Source of the DNA: an uncultured Leptolyngbya sp.
GTDB taxonomy: Bacteria; Cyanobacteriota; Cyanobacteriia; Phormidesmidales; Phormidesmidaceae
Reading direction: 5' to 3'
Assembly (NCBI GenBank): GCA_937899365.1
Contig: CALBPH010000256.1
Location: forward strand, 1-8,151
DNA: 8,151 nt
Shown here: positions 1-5,884 of the stretch, piece after piece
How the letters are laid out: every line of letters starts with the position of its first letter
Position numbering within the stretch: the first letter of the stretch is position 1
Notes under the pieces: generated by a model
Seen by the model: the letters and a program-made list of their open reading frames with translations, nothing else
Told to the model about the DNA's origin: nothing
Database searches by the model: none
Position numbers and translations under genes: made by a program

Positions 1-61
1 CCCTATTTTCCTTTGGCTTCCGGCGATTTTTCCGTTTAATGGTCACTAATCACGTGAACAC

Positions 62-102
62 AACGTGAGACACCACCTGGGTTGCAGGTGGTGTCTCACG
101 TT
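62..102. terminator. 18-bp perfect stem-loop, probable terminator of a gene left of the window
   Basis: Positions 62-79 pair without mismatch with 85-102 around a 5-nt loop (GGTTG). The stem is rich in GTGAGACACCACC. On the plus strand it is followed by only a short T run (TTTAAA), and on the minus strand by no T run, so it is not a textbook rho-independent terminator. It lies far upstream of the next start (371), which fits the end of an upstream unit better than an attenuator. A palindromic binding site or RNA-stability element is possible. Confidence 0.45.
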
Positions 103-192
103 TAAATGCCCTGACACACGACACATAAACTATGCAAAAAAAAGTTTATGTTGCAAGTCCGTTTAAAAAATTCATAAAAAACAGTCCAATAT

Positions 193-233
193 AGTCAATT
201 GGCTGATTTTTTAAGTCAACTGGCTGATTTTTT
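193..233. repeat. Two tandem 20-nt direct repeats with 21-bp period
   Basis: AGTCAATTGGCTGATTTTTT at 193-212 is repeated at 214-233 with a single T to C change. The 21-bp period is two helical turns, so both copies face the same side of the DNA, as in tandem activator or repressor sites. A partial AGTCCAAT precedes them at 183-190, one helical turn upstream of the first copy. I infer a regulatory site for the gene at 371. No known box is recognised. Confidence 0.55.
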
Positions 234-353
234 CTGTAGAGTTGCTTAAATAGAAGCTTAAACAACTATTCAGGATTATTGGGAAGAAAATTGGAGTATG
301 CCTGTACCAAATTAGCTTTCGGCTTTAAGCAGTTGTTAGGAGTTTTAGCTTTT

Positions 354-378
354 ATGTATGACTAATATCGATGGCTAA
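354..378 (+). other. Two mini-ORFs at the ribosome site upstream of the double receiver gene
   Basis: AGGAG at 338-342 is the only good Shine-Dalgarno sequence before the gene. It is 11-15 nt from two ATGs (354, giving M-Y-D-stop; 358, giving M-T-N-I-D-G-stop) but 28 nt from the receiver gene's ATG at 371. The second mini-ORF ends at 378, overlapping the main start by 8 nt in another frame. This arrangement would suit translational coupling, but could also be chance. Confidence 0.3.
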
Positions 379-1189
379 AATTCTATTAGTGGACAACGAT
401 AGAGCCAGTCGTCAAATCCTTGAACATGCCTTCATGCTGTACGAGCACGAGGTGGTTTCGACTAAGCAAGGGGATGAAGGGTTAACCCTGGCCGTCACCG
501 AGTCTCCTGACGTCATAGTCATGGATATAGACGCGCTGGGCCTTAATGGCTGGCAGGCGATCAAAATCCTCAAAGAATCCAGTGCCACCTGGCTGATTCC
601 AGTCATTGCCATGGCGGCCCCGACTGTGACGGGGCAGATGCTGCTCCAATACGGGTTTGACACCTATGAGCGCAAACCCGTTTCTGCCAGATTTGTCTTG
701 AAAAAAATAGACGTCTTATTGGATAAAGTTTCGGTAACTCAACCAAGAGTGAAGCGCTCACTACCCACTGCGTCTGGCATGGGTAGGCCATCGGCCGATG
801 GCCAGCTCGGCCATACTGCGGTGGTCTATGTGGATGACAATCCCAACGATAGTCAGGCCATGGAAGAAATCGTGCAGGGAGCCGGTTATGGCTATGCCAA
901 CATTTCTGATTCTATGCAAGTGTTACCTCAGCTAATGGCCTACAGTCCCAAGCTGATCTTTTTGGAGTTGGTTCTCCCCGTTGCCAACGGCTATGAGCTG
1001 TGTGCCCAAATTCGACGCATTTCTACGTTTAAAAACACGCCGATTATTATCGTTACAAACAACGACCGCATTGCCGATCGGCTGCGGGCGAAAATGGTGG
1101 GTGCGTCAGGGTTTGTGAGCAAACCCATTAGGGCACAACCCATCTTAAAAGTACTGATCAAATATTTGTCTCCGTTTAGCACGGTATGA
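371..1189 (+). CDS. Double receiver (REC-REC) response regulator, PatA-like second REC
   Basis: A 272-residue protein made of two CheY-like receivers and no output domain, so it probably acts by protein contacts in a cytoplasmic phosphorelay. REC1 (about 3-118) has D8-N9 at the acidic pocket, phospho-acceptor D52 and K102, but alanine (A82) where Thr/Ser is usual. A low-complexity linker (119-148) follows. REC2 (about 150-265) has D155-D156, T229 and K251, but glutamate (E199) at the phospho-acceptor position, a natural phosphomimic. The segment from NGYEL through AQIRRISTFKNTP to RAKMVG resembles the C-terminal receiver of cyanobacterial PatA/PixG-type regulators; this is from memory, not a search. 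The ATG at 371 is chosen because the receiver core begins at residue 3. It lacks a close Shine-Dalgarno and may be coupled to the mini-ORFs before it. No partner kinase is adjacent. Confidence 0.88.
   Translation: MAKILLVDNDRASRQILEHAFMLYEHEVVSTKQGDEGLTLAVTESPDVIVMDIDALGLNGWQAIKILKESSATWLIPVIAMAAPTVTGQMLLQYGFDTYERKPVSARFVLKKIDVLLDKVSVTQPRVKRSLPTASGMGRPSADGQLGHTAVVYVDDNPNDSQAMEEIVQGAGYGYANISDSMQVLPQLMAYSPKLIFLELVLPVANGYELCAQIRRISTFKNTPIIIVTNNDRIADRLRAKMVGASGFVSKPIRAQPILKVLIKYLSPFSTV
786..803. repeat. 18-bp perfect palindrome in the REC-REC linker
   Basis: GGCCATCGG followed by CCGATGGCC forms a perfect self-complementary 18-mer. It lies inside the codons of the linker between the two receivers, a place tolerant of insertions. 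Another GGCC motif copy (TCGGCCAT) follows at 808-815. It may be a remnant of a small palindromic element or a protein-binding site. Function unknown. Confidence 0.5.
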
Positions 1190-1205
1190 CTGTTATCTAG
1201 AACGA

Positions 1206-1260
1206 CATGACAAACGTCATGGTTAGGGATGACCTTTCGCTATGGAGCCCCTGTGGGGCT
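1206..1260 (+). terminator. Two stem-loops after the double receiver gene, possible terminator
   Basis: CATGAC (1206-1211) pairs with GTCATG (1216-1221) around AAAC. AGCCCC (1246-1251) pairs with GGGGCT (1255-1260) around TGT. They begin 17 nt after the stop codon at 1187-1189. Neither is followed by a T run, so factor-independent termination is uncertain. They may simply protect the 3' end of the transcript. Confidence 0.35.
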
Positions 1261-1286
1261 TATGGCTAGAGTACGGATATGTTTCT

Positions 1287-1378
1287 CAGCCGTTGCTGAT
1301 TTGGGGGATGCACCAATCGGTTAGACATGCTACACGCCAGCACCTTGCAGATAACGTCATCTCGAGGATCAGCAGCGC
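1287..1378 (-). repeat. Intergenic terminal-inverted-repeat element, copy A
   Basis: This is one of three related intergenic sequences in the window. Copy A is bounded by CGTTGCTGAT (1291-1300) and ATCAGCAGCG (1368-1377), which pair as a 10-bp stem with one G-U. It shares the 15-mer CGGTTAGACATGCTA (1318-1332) exactly with copy B, plus GGGGGATG near one end and CGAGGATC near the other, at roughly 70% identity by hand alignment. Strand is given relative to copy C, which is inverted. It ends 13 nt before the serine hydrolase start. No transposase is present, so it could be a MITE-like element or a structured RNA/DNA repeat. Confidence 0.65.
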
Positions 1379-1390
1379 TTAAAAAAAATT

Positions 1391-2917
1391 ATGCTCAGGC
1401 GAGTTAAAACAGCCCGACTCACGGTGCTAGGCATGGTCATTAGTCTGCTATGGCACCCCAACGCTATTGGCCAGGAGACTGCTCCGACGCTTCAGCCATT
1501 AGCCGAACAGAATCCACAGGACATATCTATGATTGCAATAATGCCAACGCTGACGAGTCAGGTTGCACCTGCCACCCTCAGCGTCGATAAAATCGCTGAG
1601 ATCGATGCCTATCTCAACGCCTATGATGAAACCGGTCGTCTCTCTGGCAATGTCATCATCACCCATGGAGCCGAGCCAGCATTCATCCGTAGCTACGGCC
1701 TGGCCAACCGTGAACATACTGTTGCCAATGCTCCAGCAACCAAATTTCGTATCGGCTCCATTACGAAGCAGTTTACCGCCGTCGCGATTCTACAACTTCA
1801 AGAACAGGGCCTAGTCGATGTGCAAGCACCCATTGCCACCTACCTGCCCGACTATCCCAATGGCGATCGCATTACGCTTCACCATCTGTTAACCCACACC
1901 TCAGGTATTCCCGAGTATCTCAGCGGTGAGAATTTTCCTGACATCGCCGAATGGATGCGGCTGCCCTCTACCCCGGAGCAGCTAGTCGAGCGCTTTCAAG
2001 ATCTACCGCTGGACTTTACCCCAGGAGAAGCCTTTAAGTACAGCAATTCTGGCTATGTGCTGCTGACGCATATTTTAGAAGTCGTCTCAGGACAGCCCTA
2101 TGCCGACTATGTGCAGACGAATATATTCTCTCCCCTGGCGATGAACAATACGGGATATGAGATTCCTAATGCCGTCATTACCAACTTGGCCCAGGGCTAT
2201 ATCTTTATTGGGCCCGATCTCTATCTGCAAACTGAACCCATTGACATGAGCCTACCCCAGGGGGCCGGTTGCCTTTACTCCACTCTAGAAGACTTAGCCA
2301 CCTGGAACCAATGGCTTTACGGCACAGCGGCGGCACAGTCGATCCTGAGTAAAGATTCCATCACACTGCTCACCACTCCAGCAGCCCAAATGGATACCCC
2401 TGAGTATTTCCCAGATACATTCTACAGCTATGGTTTGGTGAATGATTCTTACCTGGGGCGACAGCGTATTCACCATAATGGCGGCATTAATGGCTTTTTA
2501 TCTAGCCTCATTCAATACCCCGAAGAAGACCTGACCATTGCCGTTCTCTTAAACCTGGATAACCAACCACCGACCCCCATCACCGATGGACTAGCCGCGA
2601 TTCTTTTTGATGAACCCTATACAATGCCCCAGGCTCCTGAGGCGGTGGATATCGACCCAGCTCTCTACGAAAAGTATGTTGGTCTTTATCAGCTGTTGCC
2701 AGAACTGCAGGTAAACCTCTGGATTGAAGACAATCAGCTGGTGGGTCAGGCCACAGGACAGGATGCGTTTGTGCTTTATCCCAGCTCAGAAACCGAGTTT
2801 TTTGCCAAGATTGTGGATATTACCGTGGCATTTTCCCTCGGGGAGGATGGCACCGTTGAGGGGTTTACCTTAACTCAACTGGGTCAGGATCTATTTGCAC
2901 CCAAACTAGATCGATAG
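1391..2917 (+). CDS. Exported serine hydrolase, beta-lactamase class C / penicillin-binding-protein-like
   Basis: A 508-residue protein. Residues 1-27 look like a signal peptide: positive MLRRVK, a hydrophobic stretch, and a likely cut after A-I-G at 27, so it should act in the periplasm or outside. The catalytic domain (about 68-410) has the class C triad: S123-I-T-K126 (nucleophile and general base), Y217-S-N219, and H362-N-G364 in place of KTG. Residues 420-508 form a separate C-terminal domain (LYEKYVGLY...) of the lipocalin-like type often attached to such enzymes. The family includes D-aminopeptidases, esterases, carboxypeptidases and peptide hydrolases; true beta-lactamase activity should not be assumed. 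The ATG at 1391 is the one that gives the signal peptide; GAGGA at 1364-1368 is too far for a normal ribosome site. Coding-strand C is frequent here, unlike the G-rich acr3 gene. The gene is flanked by inverted copies A and C of the repeat element. Confidence 0.87.
   Translation: MLRRVKTARLTVLGMVISLLWHPNAIGQETAPTLQPLAEQNPQDISMIAIMPTLTSQVAPATLSVDKIAEIDAYLNAYDETGRLSGNVIITHGAEPAFIRSYGLANREHTVANAPATKFRIGSITKQFTAVAILQLQEQGLVDVQAPIATYLPDYPNGDRITLHHLLTHTSGIPEYLSGENFPDIAEWMRLPSTPEQLVERFQDLPLDFTPGEAFKYSNSGYVLLTHILEVVSGQPYADYVQTNIFSPLAMNNTGYEIPNAVITNLAQGYIFIGPDLYLQTEPIDMSLPQGAGCLYSTLEDLATWNQWLYGTAAAQSILSKDSITLLTTPAAQMDTPEYFPDTFYSYGLVNDSYLGRQRIHHNGGINGFLSSLIQYPEEDLTIAVLLNLDNQPPTPITDGLAAILFDEPYTMPQAPEAVDIDPALYEKYVGLYQLLPELQVNLWIEDNQLVGQATGQDAFVLYPSSETEFFAKIVDITVAFSLGEDGTVEGFTLTQLGQDLFAPKLDR
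1863..1870. repeat. HIP1 octamer GCGATCGC
   Basis: A perfect highly iterated palindrome 1 site inside the serine hydrolase gene, read as G-D-R-I codons. HIP1 is abundant in many cyanobacterial genomes and supports that origin. Only one other copy (5175-5182) occurs in the window. Confidence 0.8.
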
Positions 2918-2948
2918 CTGTCTAATATTGATTAAATTGGTTTTGGGT

Positions 2949-3043
2949 ATTGCTGAGCCTGGGGATGATTTTATCGGCGAGATGCTTGTCCCATGGTCTA
3001 TCTAATCGAGCAGTTCATCCTCTAACTAAATCAGCAACGGCGG
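2949..3043 (+). repeat. Intergenic terminal-inverted-repeat element, copy C (inverted relative to A and B)
   Basis: Bounded by TTGCTGA (2950-2956) and TCAGCAA (3031-3037), a perfect 7-bp inverted repeat. Its right end, AAATCAGCAACGG, is identical to the reverse complement of the end of copy A. Its interior matches the reverse complement of copy B without gaps over about 70 nt, with shared blocks GATGATTTT, TCTAA and GTTCATCC. It fills most of the gap between the serine hydrolase stop and the arsenic promoter. A T run (GGTTTTTGA, 3042-3050) after the terminal stem could let this copy serve as a terminator for the hydrolase gene; the other copies lack it. Confidence 0.6.
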
Positions 3044-3081
3044 TTTTTGAGCGACCTGCAAGGGTTTGTGTCGTAGCTCAC

Positions 3082-3109
3082 TTGACATTTCAACTTAAAT
3101 TGAAATAAT
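3082..3109 (+). promoter_or_regulatory. Sigma70-type promoter of the arsenic operon
   Basis: A consensus -35 box TTGACA (3082-3087) is followed after 16 bp by AATAAT (3104-3109, five of six bases of TATAAT). It lies about 30 nt before the GAPDH start, so transcription would begin near 3115-3118 with a short leader. This is the best promoter in the window. Confidence 0.65.
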
Positions 3110-3114
3110 TGTCA
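3083..3114. promoter_or_regulatory. Palindromic operator, ArsR/SmtB type (inferred)
   Basis: ATTTCAA (3087-3093) and TTGAAAT (3100-3106) form a perfect 7-bp inverted repeat around CTTAAA. TGACA (3083-3087) and TGTCA (3110-3114) form an outer, slightly off-centre inverted repeat. The whole site occupies the spacer and both promoter boxes, where a bound repressor would block RNA polymerase. TTCAA/TTGAA half-sites fit the general style of ArsR-family operators. No arsR gene is in the window, so the regulator would act in trans, as is known for the ars genes of Synechocystis. Confidence 0.55.
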
Positions 3115-3139
3115 TAGCACTCCGAGAGGTCACCGGGCT

Positions 3140-4141
3140 ATGGCAAGGATTGCAATTAACGGGTTTGGTAGAATCGGGCGCCTCGTTCTACGGGCGGCTT
3201 GGCCGCATCTGAACGTTACTCACATCAATGAAATTGCCGGTGGGGCTACGGCGGCGGCCCATCTACTTAAGTTTGATTCTGTCCATGGTCGCTGGGGTCG
3301 AGATGTTGACGCCGTTGGTGACGATCGTATCTTGATTGATGGCAAACCCGTAAGCGTGAGCGCCCATGCTACCCCGGACCAGGTGCCCTGGGATGAGCTA
3401 GGGGTGGATATGGTGCTCGAATGCTCAGGTCAGTTTCGTACGCCTGAGCTGTTGGCCCCTTATTTTAAGCATGGTGTTCAAAAGGTAATTGTTGCTGCCC
3501 CGGTCAAACAGGGGGCGCTTAATGTCGTCTACGGCATTAACGACCATCTTTACACCCCTGCCGAACACCATCTGCTGACGGCGGCGTCATGTACCACCAA
3601 CTGCCTCGCTCCGGTGGTTAAAGTCATCCAGGAAGGATTGGGGATTGCGCTCGGGGTGATTACAACCATCCACGCCAAGACCAATACCCAGACCATTGTC
3701 GATAACCCCCACAAGGATCAGCGCCGGGCTCGGGCCACTGGGCTGTCGCTAATTCCTACCACCACTGGGTCAGCGACGGCTATCACTATGATTTACCCCG
3801 AGCTAACAGGCAAGCTCAACGGGCTTGCGGTCCGGGTGCCGCTATTAAATGCATCGCTCACCGACTGTGTATTTGAGGTGTCTCGACCCACCACCGTAGA
3901 GGAGGTTAATCGATTGTTTAAAGCCGCCGCTGAGGGTGAGCTGGCAGGAATTCTGGGCTATGAGGAACGGCCCCTGGTGTCGGTCGATTATAAGGACGAT
4001 CCTCGGTCGTCGGTTATTGATGCCCTATCCACCATGGTGGTGGATGGCACTCAGGTAAAGGTATTGGCCTGGTATGACAACGAATGGGGATATTCCTGTC
4101 GCATGGCGGAGCTGGCTCGGAAGGTGGCTGGCTATTTGTAA
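3140..4141 (+). CDS. Glyceraldehyde-3-phosphate dehydrogenase, ArsJ-associated (arsenic) type
   Basis: A 333-residue, full-length cytoplasmic GAPDH. The N-terminal Rossmann domain starts with INGFGRIGR (6-14). The catalytic nucleophile is C151 in AASCTTNC and the base is H178. H-K-D-Q-R-R-A-R-A (191-199) and LIPTTTGSATAIT (204-216) match the arsenic-operon subfamily better than housekeeping Gap1/Gap2. E31 sits where NAD-specific GAPDHs usually have Asp. That subfamily accepts arsenate instead of phosphate and makes 1-arseno-3-phosphoglycerate, normally exported by ArsJ. Here the next gene is an ACR3 arsenite exporter instead, so either an arsJ lies elsewhere or the product is processed differently. 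GAGAGG (3124-3129) is a suitable ribosome site for the ATG at 3140. It is first in the operon, under the palindromic promoter. A plain glycolytic role is less likely given the context. Confidence 0.88.
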   Translation: MARIAINGFGRIGRLVLRAAWPHLNVTHINEIAGGATAAAHLLKFDSVHGRWGRDVDAVGDDRILIDGKPVSVSAHATPDQVPWDELGVDMVLECSGQFRTPELLAPYFKHGVQKVIVAAPVKQGALNVVYGINDHLYTPAEHHLLTAASCTTNCLAPVVKVIQEGLGIALGVITTIHAKTNTQTIVDNPHKDQRRARATGLSLIPTTTGSATAITMIYPELTGKLNGLAVRVPLLNASLTDCVFEVSRPTTVEEVNRLFKAAAEGELAGILGYEERPLVSVDYKDDPRSSVIDALSTMVVDGTQVKVLAWYDNEWGYSCRMAELARKVAGYL

Positions 4142-4164
4142 TAGGTATCAATAATAGGTACCAA
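4140..4164. repeat. Short tandem direct repeat after the GAPDH stop
   Basis: AATAGGTATCAA (4140-4151) and AATAGGTACCAA (4153-4164) differ by one base and have a 13-bp period. They sit at the end of the GAPDH gene in the 79-nt gap before acr3, which also holds A/T-rich partly complementary runs (4163-4195). The gap may contain a processing site or secondary control site; nothing more can be read from it. Confidence 0.35.
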
Positions 4165-4220
4165 TTTTTCAAATTTCGTTCACGCAAAATTTTGGCAGAA
4201 CCGACATCAGGAGGCTTTCT

Positions 4221-5366
4221 ATGACTGGCGACTATACTCAGGCTCCGCCCCAGGCGGGGGGCGAATTAAATATATTTGAACGCTATCTCACCCTGTGGGT
4301 AGCGGTTTGCATTGTGGCTGGAATTCTGTTGGGACGTACGTTTCCGGCTATTGCAGAGACCTTGGATGCCATGAGCGTCTATCAGGTGTCGGTCCCCATT
4401 GCGATCTGTCTTTTCTTTATGATGTATCCCATCATGGTGAAAATTGACTTTTCCCAGGCTAAACGGGCGGCTAGAACGCCAAAGCCGGTGATTTTGACCC
4501 TGGTGGTCAACTGGCTGATTAAGCCCTTTACCATGGTGGTCCTGGCCCAGTTTTTTTTAGGGTGGCTGTTTCAGCCGCTGATTACAGGTACGGAGCTTAT
4601 TCGTGGCAGTGAGGTCACCCTGGCGAATTCCTACATTGCTGGGGCAATTTTACTGGGGATTGCTCCCTGTACTGCCATGGTGCTGATGTGGGGCTATTTG
4701 TCCTATAGCAACCAGGGGCACACCTTGGTGATGGTGGCGGTGAATTCGTTAGCCATGCTGTTTCTGTATGCGCCGCTGGGGGGCTGGTTGCTATCCGCCA
4801 ATGATTTGATTGTTCCTTGGGAAACCATAGTGCTCTCGGTGCTGATCTATGTGGGGCTGCCGCTGTTGGCTGGGGCTGTTTCCCGCAGCTGGATTTTGAG
4901 AACTAAGGGCAAGGCTTGGTTTGAGGGGGTGTTTTTAAAGTACCTGGGACCAGTGGCGATCATTGCTATGTTGGTTACCCTGGTGCTGCTGTTTGCCTTT
5001 AAGGGTGAGCTGATCGTTCGCAATCCGCTGCATATTGTACTGATTGCGGTGCCGTTGTTTTTGCAGACGAATTTTATCTTTTTGATTACCTATGTGGCGG
5101 CCCAAAAGATGGGCATGGTTTATGAAGATGCGGCTCCGGCGGCGTTGATTGGGGCGAGTAATCATTTTGAGGTTGCGATCGCAACCTCAGTCATGCTCTT
5201 TGGCCTCAACTCCGGTGCCGCCCTTGCCACCGTCGTCGGTGTGCTGATTGAAGTACCCGTTATGCGCATGCTAGTAGCCGTCAGCAAACGCACCGCGGTT
5301 GGGTTCTCCCGCGACCCGCAAAAAGCCACCCTACCCGACCCCCGCTGTATTCGTCCCCTGTCATAG
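4221..5366 (+). CDS. acr3: ACR3-family arsenite efflux permease
   Basis: A 381-residue inner-membrane protein with about ten hydrophobic segments, the usual ACR3 topology. It exports arsenite, driven by the proton-motive force. Diagnostic motifs: RYLTLWVAV at the start, the conserved Cys in GIAPCTAMV (C150), and the conserved Glu in NHFEVAIA (E317); the equivalent Cys and Glu are known to be essential in characterised Acr3 proteins. Residues 355-381 are a hydrophilic tail with a further cysteine (C376). AGGAGG (4209-4214), 6 nt before the ATG, is the strongest ribosome site in the window. The first 950 bases are G-biased on the coding strand; from the palindrome at 5168-5189 onward the bias turns to C, like the next gene. 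The gene is sometimes called arsB, but it is not of the E. coli ArsB family. Confidence 0.93.
   Translation: MTGDYTQAPPQAGGELNIFERYLTLWVAVCIVAGILLGRTFPAIAETLDAMSVYQVSVPIAICLFFMMYPIMVKIDFSQAKRAARTPKPVILTLVVNWLIKPFTMVVLAQFFLGWLFQPLITGTELIRGSEVTLANSYIAGAILLGIAPCTAMVLMWGYLSYSNQGHTLVMVAVNSLAMLFLYAPLGGWLLSANDLIVPWETIVLSVLIYVGLPLLAGAVSRSWILRTKGKAWFEGVFLKYLGPVAIIAMLVTLVLLFAFKGELIVRNPLHIVLIAVPLFLQTNFIFLITYVAAQKMGMVYEDAAPAALIGASNHFEVAIATSVMLFGLNSGAALATVVGVLIEVPVMRMLVAVSKRTAVGFSRDPQKATLPDPRCIRPLS
5168..5189. repeat. 22-bp perfect palindrome centred on a HIP1 site inside acr3
   Basis: An 11-bp arm, TGAGGTTGCGA (5168-5178), is followed directly by its reverse complement (5179-5189). The HIP1 octamer GCGATCGC is at its centre (5175-5182). 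It encodes E-V-A-I-A-T, including the conserved E317 codon (5169-5171). The surrounding G/C bias reverses here. HIP1 sites are common in cyanobacteria, but a 22-bp perfect extension over a critical codon is not expected by chance. Confidence 0.7.
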
Positions 5367-5398
5367 CCGCCCAATACCGATCACCACACCTATCAGCC

Positions 5399-5884
5399 AT
5401 GCCAGAACTGCCAGCGCCCTTATCTGCCATCAGTCCTTGGTGGATCGTGCCGGACCGTCTGGCCGGGCTACGCAAACCCACTGAACCTGAGCTAACCGTC
5501 CTATCAAAGCAGCATGGCATTCACGCCCTTGTCTCCTTACTCAGCGACAGCTCTAACTTAGACCTGTATCAAACAAACGCCATACCCCACATTTGGGTCC
5601 CCATCCAGGGTGGTACCGCTCCTAGCCTGGACCAGCTCACCCAAATTAAAACCTTTGTAGACAGCCAGCATGCCCTGGGCCAAGGGGTTGCCATTCACTG
5701 CTCCAGCGGACGGCGACGCACCGGTACGGATCTAGCGGCATTGTTGATCCAGCAGGGAGACAGTTACCCTAACGCGCTCAACACTATTTTGAAGGCTAAT
5801 CCAGCGGTTGAGCTTAGGGACCCACAGCTCAAATTTCTGCAATGCCTAGCCAACGGCGCTCCCCATAAAGAGACATTGGGTTGA
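5399..5884 (+). CDS. Small dual-specificity/tyrosine phosphatase-like protein with HCX5R motif
   Basis: A 161-residue soluble protein with the cysteine phosphatase P-loop H100-C101-S-S-G-R-R-R107-T108, giving nucleophile C101 and phosphate-binding R107. The fold order (beta segment ALVSLL at 43-48, WVPI at 66-69, P-loop, helical end) fits the dual-specificity phosphatase family. The loop that normally supplies the general-acid Asp reads VPIQGGTAPS (67-76), with no Asp at the expected place. It starts 32 nt after acr3 with no clear Shine-Dalgarno, so it is probably translated from the operon transcript by coupling or weak initiation. It may hydrolyse a phosphate or arsenate ester, or act as an arsenate-handling enzyme like the HCX5R reductase Acr2; the second idea is inference from position only. 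A general protein phosphatase remains possible. Confidence 0.78.
   Translation: MPELPAPLSAISPWWIVPDRLAGLRKPTEPELTVLSKQHGIHALVSLLSDSSNLDLYQTNAIPHIWVPIQGGTAPSLDQLTQIKTFVDSQHALGQGVAIHCSSGRRRTGTDLAALLIQQGDSYPNALNTILKANPAVELRDPQLKFLQCLANGAPHKETLG

Larger units (their letters stand above)
1..370. other. Non-coding AT-rich leader region upstream of the double receiver gene
   Basis: No gene is supported here. The stretch holds a strong hairpin (62-102), a second weaker stem (ACATAAAC at 123-130 pairing with GTTTATGT at 144-151 around an A-rich loop), A/T runs at 136-180, a tandem 21-bp repeat (193-233), a direct repeat GCTTAAA at 244-250 and 256-262, and two mini-ORFs just before the gene at 371. 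TATAGT at 190-195 looks like a -10 box but has no good -35 partner, so no promoter is called. I infer that the region carries both the end of an upstream transcription unit and the control region of the gene at 371. Confidence 0.6.

Noticed and set aside
244..262. Pho box (PyTTAAPyPyT/A repeats) upstream of the double receiver gene
   Set aside because: CTTAAATA and CTTAAACA are close, but the 12-bp period differs from the usual 11 bp and a third unit is missing.
1391..2917. Antibiotic-resistance beta-lactamase
   Set aside because: The motifs show only the broad class C serine hydrolase fold. HNG instead of KTG and the extra C-terminal domain fit the many non-lactamase members better.
3140..4141. 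Housekeeping glycolytic or Calvin-cycle GAPDH (gap1/gap2)
   Set aside because: Sequence motifs and position directly before acr3 under a repressor-type promoter point to the arsenic subfamily.
4935..5520. Overlapping minus-strand open frames opposite the end of acr3 and the start of the phosphatase gene
   Set aside because: They are antisense to well-supported genes, have no recognisable domains and show atypical composition; they are shadows of the plus-strand genes.
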